A stretch of 13,948 nt of DNA from positions 1 to 13,948 of the forward strand of contig JAHEYX010000022.1 of NCBI GenBank assembly GCA_023251415.1, in the 5' to 3' direction. The DNA comes from Chitinophagales bacterium (GTDB taxonomy: Bacteria > Bacteroidota > Bacteroidia > Chitinophagales > CAIODY01). Position 1 is the first letter of the stretch, and each line of letters starts with the position of its first letter. Positions 7,249 to 13,542 of the stretch are shown piece by piece. A program made the position numbers and the translations under genes. The notes under the pieces were generated by a model, which was given only the letters and a program-made list of their open reading frames with translations, was not told where the DNA came from and ran no database searches.

Positions 7249-8208
7249 ATGAAAGTTACCGATCATATCACCAAAGCCAAAGGCAAAACTTTAGCTTCTT
7301 TTGAAATATTACCTCCATTAAAAGGAAAAAACTTCCAGTCTATTGTAGAAGTTTTGGATCCACTCATGGATTTTAATCCGCCATTTATTAACGTTACTTA
7401 TCACCGTGCCGAAACGCAATTCAAGAAAATGCCTGATGGCCGTTTTGATGAAGTTGCCGTGCGTAAGCGCCCGGGTACTGTTGGTATTTGTGCGGCGATT
7501 ATGAATCGCTATAAAGTTGATGCCGTACCGCATTTGATTTGCGGAGGATTTACTATAGAAGAAACTGAAGATGCGTTAATTGACTTGGACTTTTTAGGAG
7601 TTGAAAATATTCTTTGTTTACGTGGTGATGCTATGCACGGGCAAACCGCATTCTACCCCGAAAAAGGAGGACATGCCCATGCCATTGATTTATTGAAGCA
7701 AGCTGTAAAAATGAACCATGGTGAATACTTGGAAAATGATATTAAAAATCCGGTGAGTACCAATTTCTGTTTAGGTGTTGCCGGTTATCCCGAGAAACAT
7801 GCCGAAGCACCGAATATGATTGCCGATATGAAACACCTCAAAGATAAGGTGGATGCAGGTGCTTCATTCATCGTTACGCAAATGTTTTTCGATAACCAGA
7901 AGTACTTCGATTTTGTAAAAATATGTCGTGAAAGTGGCATACATGTGCCGATTATTCCGGGCTTAAAACCATTGACCACCATAAAACAACTGACTTCTTT
8001 GCCACGCACATTCAATATCAACTTGCCGCAAGATTTGGTGCAATCCATTCAAAAAGTGCAACACGATGAAGCCGCGGTAATGCAAGCAGGTATTGAATGG
8101 TGTGTACAACAATCTAAAGAGTTGATGAAAAGCGGGGTTCCGGTTTTACATTATTATACCATGAGTAATGTGAAGGCTATTAAAACCATAGCTAAACAAG
8201 TATTCTAA
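7249..8208 (+). CDS. metF: 5,10-methylenetetrahydrofolate reductase (MetF)
   Basis: A 319-residue FAD-dependent TIM-barrel enzyme. It reduces 5,10-methylene-THF to 5-methyl-THF, the methyl donor for methionine synthase. The motif ASFEILPPLKG at residues 16-26 holds the conserved Glu (E19, corresponding to Glu28 of the E. coli enzyme). PFINVTYHRA, NILCLRGDAMHG (the Asp that contacts flavin and folate), FCLGVAGYPEKH, GASFIVTQMFFD and IPIIPGLKPL are all standard family motifs in order. The length is close to E. coli MetF (296), with no regulatory domain as in eukaryotic MTHFR. It starts 7 nt after the gldH stop, so it is probably the third gene of the ricT operon. The stop TAA at 8206-8208 is 1 nt from the stop of the convergent cytochrome gene. 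It links functionally to ahcY, 2.3 kb downstream. Confidence 0.95.
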   Translation: MKVTDHITKAKGKTLASFEILPPLKGKNFQSIVEVLDPLMDFNPPFINVTYHRAETQFKKMPDGRFDEVAVRKRPGTVGICAAIMNRYKVDAVPHLICGGFTIEETEDALIDLDFLGVENILCLRGDAMHGQTAFYPEKGGHAHAIDLLKQAVKMNHGEYLENDIKNPVSTNFCLGVAGYPEKHAEAPNMIADMKHLKDKVDAGASFIVTQMFFDNQKYFDFVKICRESGIHVPIIPGLKPLTTIKQLTSLPRTFNINLPQDLVQSIQKVQHDEAAVMQAGIEWCVQQSKELMKSGVPVLHYYTMSNVKAIKTIAKQVF

Positions 8209-8209
8209 T

Positions 8210-10135
8210 TTAGTATAAGCCTCCTGAAATTTGCTTCAAAGCAGCTTGTGCCGAGCGATTGGCCGGATTAACCTTTAATGCACGTTTTAAATACGCAATG
8301 GCTTCACTTCGCTTTTGATCCAATTGCTTTTTAGCCGCCATATTAATCAGCGCCTGCTCATAATCCGGATTCAACTGCAAAGCACGCAGGTAATACTTTT
8401 CGGCTTCAGGTAAATTCCCTTTTAAAGCTTGCAAATACCCCATATTGGTTAAGCCCGAAACATGCTCCGGATTTAATTGCAACAATTGCTGTAACAAGCG
8501 CTCTGCTTGCTCATTTTGAGTTGCTTGAATATAGGCTATACTCAATTTATTCATAAAATCAGGTTCTCCTTTTCGTAAACTTAAAGCAGTACTTAAATAA
8601 GGAATAGCAGCTTGTGCCGAAGCGGTTTGCAAATAAGCTTCTCCAATACGATAGGCGGTCCATGCATCGTGAATGGAGTTTGGCTGACCGAATTGGTTGG
8701 CCAATTTTAGAATGGCTGCATAATCTTGACGCAAATAATACAAGCGTATGTATAGGGAATTGATGGGTGCAGTGGATTTACAGCGTGCTAATCGAACGGC
8801 AGCAGAATCCAGAAAAGCCGATGCCGAAACGTATTCTTCGTAAAAATTTAAATAAGCTTCGGCTGAAATATCGGGCGTTTCCGGAGTTTTATCGCTAACA
8901 TTAGCCAAACGAACAAACTGACCTATGGCTTTACTTTGCTTATCACTAATGGTTTTGCGAATATTGTGATCGTGAATTTTAACGTGCGTAACTTCGATGC
9001 TGCCACTCATGGGCATGTGACAGGTAATGCAATTATTAGAAACTGCTTTACGTACGCTTTCCTTTTCTGTACAAGCCTTTTGTTGGTCGCTATGGCATTT
9101 CAAGCAAGCATTGGTGAATGTTTCGGCGGGGGTAGCTTTTACACTAATATGCGGATCGTGACAACTTAAACAGGTCATGTTACTGTTGCGGAAACAAGCA
9201 CTCATTTTCATACGATCGGCATGAGAGGCCATTATGAAATGCGTTAGACTATCCGTATAACGTGGAATAAAGGTATGCATCACTTCACTCAACAACATGC
9301 CCGGCCTGAAATCGGCAAACTGCCTTCCTTGGTTTAAAACAGTTATACCTTGCAAATGACAACGTTGGCATAAGTTGATTTGCAACTCGCGACTCAGTTT
9401 TTTGGGATTGACGATGCTGTAATCCGTTTCTTTACTAATGTCGACCAATTTACCGGCTTGTTTTTCGCTCACGTGCAGGCTGCCCGGTCCGTGACAACGT
9501 TCGCATTCAATACCGGTATGCACAGTTTGAAAATGATTTTCGGCGCGATAATCCGTTTCAGGTAAATGATTGTGACAAGTCATGCATTCCTGACCAATAA
9601 TGCGTGTAAACTTAGAATTGCTGCCTTTTTCAAATCCCGGAGCCAAATCCCAAATTTGCTGCTGGGTATAAAAGGTAATAGGAGCTTGGTACAAATACCC
9701 GTTAATGTCGATGATATGCGAATTGGTATGTTGTCCGCTGCCAACGATGTACTTTACTTGTTCTATTCGTTTGTGAATAGTATCGGTGCCGTTTAAGCGG
9801 TATTCTTCAATGTATAAGCGTTCATGGTCCCAATAGGGATGGTAGTAAAGGTTATTTAAGGTATCGTAAACTACTTCGTGTGCCCCAAAACGTGCAGCCG
9901 ATTTATGTGGGCTTGCCAAATCCCAACTTTGCCCCATACCGGTATGTATAAAGGTATTGTAAATGTCGGCATGGCAGCCTTTGCAGGTTTGTATGCCTAC
10001 ATAATGAACGCTGGTATCGTAAATAGTTCTGAACGGACTTTGCGGTACGACAGGGCTAGGCGATTGGCATTGTTGATACAAAAGACCAAGCGACAGTGCC
10101 GCAACAAGAAAAAGTAAAATTGCTTTAATACGCAC
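8210..10135 (-). CDS. Secreted seven-haem cytochrome c with C-terminal TPR repeats
   Basis: A 641-residue exported protein with a GTG start; an in-frame TAG lies a few codons upstream with no ATG between. Residues 1-23 are a hydrophobic signal segment (IKAILLFLVAALSLGLL). There are seven CxxCH haem c sites: CKGCH 51, CMTCH 184, CERCH 211, CQRCH 256, CLSCH 322, CLKCH 344, CITCH 369. CERCHGPGSLHV and FADFRPGMLLSE are typical of the cytochrome c554-like multihaem group. Residues about 491-626 form four TPRs of 34-35 residues, with LNP/VNP at 553, 588 and 622. The family is seen in Bacteroidota, Planctomycetes and Acidobacteria; no reaction is established, and electron transfer in the periplasm is the safe statement. 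There are no neighbouring oxidoreductase or cytochrome maturation genes. A minus-strand TATGTTTG box (10164-10157) lies 21 nt upstream. Confidence 0.88.
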   Translation of the reverse strand: MRIKAILLFLVAALSLGLLYQQCQSPSPVVPQSPFRTIYDTSVHYVGIQTCKGCHADIYNTFIHTGMGQSWDLASPHKSAARFGAHEVVYDTLNNLYYHPYWDHERLYIEEYRLNGTDTIHKRIEQVKYIVGSGQHTNSHIIDINGYLYQAPITFYTQQQIWDLAPGFEKGSNSKFTRIIGQECMTCHNHLPETDYRAENHFQTVHTGIECERCHGPGSLHVSEKQAGKLVDISKETDYSIVNPKKLSRELQINLCQRCHLQGITVLNQGRQFADFRPGMLLSEVMHTFIPRYTDSLTHFIMASHADRMKMSACFRNSNMTCLSCHDPHISVKATPAETFTNACLKCHSDQQKACTEKESVRKAVSNNCITCHMPMSGSIEVTHVKIHDHNIRKTISDKQSKAIGQFVRLANVSDKTPETPDISAEAYLNFYEEYVSASAFLDSAAVRLARCKSTAPINSLYIRLYYLRQDYAAILKLANQFGQPNSIHDAWTAYRIGEAYLQTASAQAAIPYLSTALSLRKGEPDFMNKLSIAYIQATQNEQAERLLQQLLQLNPEHVSGLTNMGYLQALKGNLPEAEKYYLRALQLNPDYEQALINMAAKKQLDQKRSEAIAYLKRALKVNPANRSAQAALKQISGGLY

Positions 10136-10156
10136 AAGTAAACGTTTGAAAGGCTA

Positions 10157-10164
10157 CAAACATA
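10157..10164 (-). promoter_or_regulatory. Possible promoter -7 box of the cytochrome gene
   Basis: The minus strand reads TATGTTTG, an exact TAnnTTTG match, 21 nt before the GTG start at 10135. No TTTG or TTG is visible at the expected -33 distance, so the evidence is the single box and its position. Confidence 0.35.
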
Positions 10165-10471
10165 AGGGTTTTGACCGATTTTACGCTTGATGTACAGAGA
10201 AAATCCTGTAATTGAATGGCAACGGGTATCAGTAAGCTAAGTCTATTAAGCCTTTCAGGAATGATAGTGCAGCCGATTGCTTTAATTAAACTGTTATTGG
10301 GGTTGATTACTTCTTATTGCTAGCCACAATTGACTTGTTTTTAGCCTATAAATCAAGCACTTTAGACTGTTTTTCGTCCTTGTGTAAGGTTTATGGGTAA
10401 GAATGCGCATTTGCTTCAACTGAAAAAAAGTGCTGAAACATTTAAAGTATTTTGCTGTTTATCTTATTAAG

Positions 10472-10503
10472 TTTGGCATTTAGTAGGGAAAAATCTACTT
10501 TTG
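10472..10503 (+). promoter_or_regulatory. Promoter of ahcY, TTTG-N20-TACTTTTG
   Basis: TTTG (10472-10475), a spacer of exactly 20 nt and TACTTTTG (10496-10503) form a full match to the Bacteroidota housekeeping promoter. The start would lie near 10510, about 33 nt before the ATG, in an A-rich leader (ttaaacaaacaataaaa) typical of strongly translated genes in this phylum. Confidence 0.7.
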
Positions 10504-10542
10504 CCATTCGAATTAACGTAAAATATTAAACAAACAATAAAA

Positions 10543-11871
10543 ATGAGTACTACAACTAAATCGCAGATCGACTTTAGTTTGAAAAACAAAGTGAAAGATC
10601 TGTCTCTTGCCGAATGGGGCCGCAAAGAAATCATGTTAGCTGAAGCAGAAATGCCGGGCTTAATGAGCATCCGCGAAGAATACAAAGGTAAACAACCTTT
10701 AAAAGGTGCACGTGTAGCAGGTTGCTTACACATGACCATTCAAACTGCCGTTTTAATTGAAACTTTAGTTGAATTAGGAGCTGAAGTAAAATGGAGCTCT
10801 TGTAACATCTTCTCCACACAAGATCAAGCTGCTGCTGCTATTGCTGCTGCCGGTATTGGTGTTTTTGCTTGGAAAGGTCAATCGCAAGAAGAAGCGGATT
10901 GGTGTATCGAACAAACGTTGTTCTTCGGTGGTGCTGATCGTCCGTTAAACATGATTTTGGATGATGGTGGTGATTTAACCAACATGGTTTTAGATAAATA
11001 TCCTGAATTAATCAGTGGTATCAAAGGTTTAAGTGAAGAAACCACTACAGGTGTTCATCGTTTATACGAAAGAATGGCTGCCGGTACTTTGCCGATGCCT
11101 GCTATCAATGTTAACGATTCAGTTACTAAATCTAAATTTGATAACAAATACGGTTGTAAAGAAAGTTTAGTTGATTCTATTCGTCGCGCTACCGATGTGA
11201 TGATGGCTGGTAAAGTGGCTGTTGTTGGTAGTTATGGTGATGTTGGTAAAGGTTCGGCTGCTTCATTACAAGGTGCAGGTTGCCGTGTAATCGTTACCGA
11301 AATTGACCCTATTTGCGCATTACAAGCTGCAATGGATGGTTTTGAAGTAAAGAAAATGGTTGATGCCGTTAAAGAAGCTGATATTATCGTTACAGCTTCC
11401 GGTTGTCGCGATTTGATTACTGAAAAGCATTTCCGTTCAATGAAAGATAAAGCTATCGTTTGTAACATCGGTCACTTTGATATCGAAATCGATATGGCTT
11501 GGTTGAACAAAAATTACGGTCATACTAAAAACACCATCAAACCTCAAGTAGATTTATATACTATTGATGGTAAAGATGTAATCGTTTTGGCTGAAGGTCG
11601 TTTAGTAAACTTAGGTTGCGCTACCGGTCACCCTTCATTTGTAATGAGTAATTCATTTACTAACCAAACATTGGCTCAAATTGAATTATGGACCAATACC
11701 GATAAATACGAAAACAAAGTTTATGTATTGCCTAAACATTTAGATGAAAAGGTAGCACGTTTACATTTGAAAAAAATCGGTGTTGAATTAGATGAATTAA
11801 CTCCTGAACAATCTGCTTATTTGAATATACCGGTTGCCGGTCCTTATAAAGCTGATTATTACAGATACTAA
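10543..11871 (+). CDS. ahcY: Adenosylhomocysteinase (SAH hydrolase)
   Basis: A 442-residue cytoplasmic enzyme. It hydrolyses S-adenosylhomocysteine to adenosine and homocysteine using bound NAD, relieving product inhibition of methyltransferases. Substrate-site motifs are CLHMT (His63), DDGGD (141-145), SEETTTG (164-170) and NDSVTKSKFDN (191-201, the Lys/Asp pair). The NAD-binding segment is KVAVVGSYGDVGKG (224-237), then VTEIDPICALQAAMDGFEV. The C-terminus KADYYRY matches the family's K-x-D-x-YRY tail that reaches the neighbouring subunit's cofactor site. In most homologues the NAD loop reads GYGDVG; here the first Gly is Ser230. Codon use is strongly biased (GGT, GCT, GTT, GAA), more than in neighbouring genes, as expected for high expression. 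It has its own promoter (10472-10503) and terminator (11894-11928) and is probably monocistronic. Confidence 0.97.
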   Translation: MSTTTKSQIDFSLKNKVKDLSLAEWGRKEIMLAEAEMPGLMSIREEYKGKQPLKGARVAGCLHMTIQTAVLIETLVELGAEVKWSSCNIFSTQDQAAAAIAAAGIGVFAWKGQSQEEADWCIEQTLFFGGADRPLNMILDDGGDLTNMVLDKYPELISGIKGLSEETTTGVHRLYERMAAGTLPMPAINVNDSVTKSKFDNKYGCKESLVDSIRRATDVMMAGKVAVVGSYGDVGKGSAASLQGAGCRVIVTEIDPICALQAAMDGFEVKKMVDAVKEADIIVTASGCRDLITEKHFRSMKDKAIVCNIGHFDIEIDMAWLNKNYGHTKNTIKPQVDLYTIDGKDVIVLAEGRLVNLGCATGHPSFVMSNSFTNQTLAQIELWTNTDKYENKVYVLPKHLDEKVARLHLKKIGVELDELTPEQSAYLNIPVAGPYKADYYRY

Positions 11872-11893
11872 TTGTTGTAAGTTACATCAACAT

Positions 11894-11928
11894 AAAAGGC
11901 CGCTTAGTTTAACTAGGCGGCCTTTTTT
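11894..11928 (+). terminator. Rho-independent terminator after ahcY, probably bidirectional
   Basis: AAAAGGCCGC (11894-11903) pairs with GCGGCC plus four Ts (11917-11926). The stem extends inward through TAG/CTA around a short TTTAA loop and is followed by a T-run. It lies 22 nt after the ahcY stop. Because the left flank is AAAA, it would also end transcription of the convergent lipoprotein gene that stops at 11955. Confidence 0.9.
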
Positions 11929-11954
11929 AATTAGTGGTTTCGGTCGAAAATAGT

Positions 11955-12932
11955 TTATCGTCTTGTTTTCATCAACGCTTCATACAAGTGCATTCTGCAT
12001 TCGACATCTGTTACTAAAGGTAAAACAAAATCATAAGATTTTTGAGCTATTTCGGGACGTATTGATTCGCCAATAAAATAATTCGTAGCATAAACACTTA
12101 TAACATAATCCTTAATTGGTGGTGCACATTTTTTAGAAGTTAAGAAGGCTACATAACTATCTAAACCTATACCTGAATTGTTATCCAATTGGAATTGTCT
12201 TTTATAAAACTCATATACTGCTATACGATAAGCTGCACTGTGGTTAAAATTTTGTTCATTATTGAAATCAAACGCATTTATTAATTCATCAATCAGTGGC
12301 GTAGATTGGGCTTTATCCGAATTTCGAGCACTGCGCATTCGGTAGTACATAAGATAATTCATCACGGCAGCTTCATTTTCTACTTTTAAACGTTGTGCAA
12401 AAGAATCGGGTAGGGCGGCGCCTTTTTCGCTAAACAACTTATCGGAAGCCGAACGGTATTTTTTTACTGCAGCTAAAATTTGGGCTTCCGATTGTTGATC
12501 AAAACGATTCATGGGTTGATTCAACAACTGTTCAATAAGACATTTCGTATTTTCAAAAGAGAAGTTATTGATGGTGCTATTGGCTCCTTCGAATTTGATT
12601 TCCGGAACACGGCCGGAATTCACTACTTTCAATTTTAACAAGCCGCCTTGCTCTATAATTACCGGAAACACTTGTGTCGAAAGGTCTAAATAATAGATGC
12701 CGGTTTTAGGTAAATGAAAGGTATCGGTAAGTTTACCGGCTTCGGTCGGACTGCCTCTGAAAATAGGCTTTGTAGTATTCGAATTAAATTTAGTGGCAGT
12801 AGATTTAATTTGAATCATACGGTAACTCGCCATGGAATTGCCTTGTTCGGTAAAATCAAAGGTCGTATAGGAATTTTTGCTGGAGCAAGACGTCATAATT
12901 AATAAGAACAGCACTCCTAAAGCGTTTTTCAT
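11955..12932 (-). CDS. Lipoprotein resembling a TlpA-like N-terminal region without thioredoxin domain
   Basis: A 325-residue protein. Residues 1-16 (MKNALGVLFLLIMTSC) are a lipoprotein signal with the acceptor Cys at 16. Residues about 30-115 look like a beta-sandwich (TFHLPKTGIYYLDLS, FPVIIEQGGLLKLKVVN, EIKFEGANSTINNFSFEN). The rest is mostly helical and polar, ending in DVECRMHLYEALMKTRR. This layout recalls the DUF4369-type N-terminal half of Bacteroidota TlpA/ResA-like lipoproteins, which continue into a thioredoxin fold with CxxC. Here the frame stops just where that domain would be expected, and only 7 non-homologous codons follow before another stop. No CxxC pair is present. It is probably anchored in the envelope. 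The function is unknown, and the TlpA link is my inference from pattern only. A TAAATTTG box (12972-12965) precedes the ATG; the 3' end faces the ahcY terminator. Confidence 0.7.
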   Translation of the reverse strand: MKNALGVLFLLIMTSCSSKNSYTTFDFTEQGNSMASYRMIQIKSTATKFNSNTTKPIFRGSPTEAGKLTDTFHLPKTGIYYLDLSTQVFPVIIEQGGLLKLKVVNSGRVPEIKFEGANSTINNFSFENTKCLIEQLLNQPMNRFDQQSEAQILAAVKKYRSASDKLFSEKGAALPDSFAQRLKVENEAAVMNYLMYYRMRSARNSDKAQSTPLIDELINAFDFNNEQNFNHSAAYRIAVYEFYKRQFQLDNNSGIGLDSYVAFLTSKKCAPPIKDYVISVYATNYFIGESIRPEIAQKSYDFVLPLVTDVECRMHLYEALMKTRR

Positions 12933-12964
12933 AAGTAATCGTTTAAGGTAAATGGAAGAAGCTT

Positions 12965-12972
12965 CAAATTTA
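12965..12972 (-). promoter_or_regulatory. Possible -7 box for the lipoprotein gene
   Basis: The minus strand reads TAAATTTG, an exact TAnnTTTG match 32 nt upstream of ATG 12932, in the 50-nt gap after the small Cys-rich ORF. A -33 TTTG at the right distance is missing. The local sequence is AT-rich, so chance matches are likely. Confidence 0.3.
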
Positions 12973-12982
12973 CAAATTTGCT

Positions 12983-13273
12983 TTATCCAGCCTTTATAAA
13001 ATTGATTTTGCCAAAGTCCTTTATGGTTTTTAATTCCACTTTTGTATTCACGGTATCAACTGAATGGCAGTTGTAATCTACGGTTATAATACTGTCTAAA
13101 TAGAATGTATTATTAGAGACCTCGAAGTGAAAGCTTTTAGTAATGGCTGTTTTATCACAAGCTCCGAAAAGTGAAACAATGCTAAAACCTGCTTTTTTAA
13201 CTAATATGGTTTGAAAAGGATCGCCAACACAGGCACCACCGCAATTCGAACAATCAACAATTTTATCAGCCAA
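12983..13273 (-). CDS. Small Cys-rich hypothetical protein, start uncertain
   Basis: A 96-codon frame beginning at a TTG (13273). It has five cysteines, three of them clustered at the N-terminus (DCSNCGGAC, C8, C11, C15) and two at C39 and C69. The second half looks like alternating beta strands (SFHFEVSNNTFYLDSIITVDY, TKVELKTIKDFGKINF is the end). I do not recognise a family. There is no signal peptide from the TTG. In the same frame upstream, ATG 13306 starts MLFKRK and then hits TGA at 13288-13286, 12 nt before the TTG, so the N-terminus may have been lost. It could be a real small protein, the 3' remnant of a longer lipoprotein gene, or a product of the TTG start. The 50-nt gap to the lipoprotein gene downstream allows cotranscription. 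Confidence 0.45.
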   Translation of the reverse strand: MADKIVDCSNCGGACVGDPFQTILVKKAGFSIVSLFGACDKTAITKSFHFEVSNNTFYLDSIITVDYNCHSVDTVNTKVELKTIKDFGKINFIKAG

Positions 13274-13415
13274 CCTGTTAAACGTTCATTTTCTTTTGAA
13301 AAGCATTTCAGCCGACCTGCCGGTTTGTCCAATGTAGTACTAAACAAACAACAATTACTATTTTACTAATAACAAGCGATTACTAAAAGCGGTCATCATT
13401 ATTTAGACATTGACA

Positions 13416-13542
13416 ACTAATAACTAATTATCCGCCAAAAACTTTCTTAACGTATTTACATTACATTATTCATCCCTTCGACGGCGGATTTCGGCCTCTC
13501 GGCCTCAACTAATCACAGACTACTGATAACTGATTACTGATT
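13416..13542. repeat. Tandem heptamer repeats ACTRATW in the intergenic region
   Basis: ACTAATA-ACTAATT (13416-13429) is one pair. At 13508-13542 five units follow in 7-nt register: ACTAATC, ACAGACT, ACTGATA, ACTGATT, ACTGATT. Between them lies a GC-rich stretch with the direct repeat CGGCCTC (13492-13498 and 13500-13506), which can also fold as GGCC-TCTC-GGCC. Similar short (N)CTRAT repeats are common in intergenic DNA of Bacteroidota. The last units overlap the stop codon and final codons of the acetyltransferase gene. Confidence 0.55.

Larger units (their letters stand above)
10136..10542. other. Intergenic region between the cytochrome and ahcY genes (407 nt)
   Basis: This is a divergent gap with a possible minus-strand promoter box near its left end and the ahcY promoter near its right end. 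In between are an inverted repeat AGCACTTT (10356-10363) / AAAGTGCT (10427-10434), a small CCTT-GTGT-AAGG hairpin (10378-10389), the palindrome ATGCGCAT (10403-10410), and a 35-codon ORF at 10216-10323 encoding a hydrophobic peptide. None of these can be given a function, and no tRNA or known riboswitch fold is apparent. Confidence 0.5.

Noticed and set aside
8936..10117. Several plus-strand frames of 60-80 codons
   Set aside because: All are antisense to the cytochrome gene, whose CxxCH and TPR periodicity fixes the coding strand.
7249..11871. metF and ahcY as one methionine-cycle operon
   Set aside because: The cytochrome gene lies between them on the opposite strand, and ahcY has its own promoter and terminator.
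13313..13334. GC-rich stretch around GCCGACCTGCCGG as a possible hairpin or att site
   Set aside because: No matching arm or duplicate exists in the window, and no integrase or tRNA is nearby.
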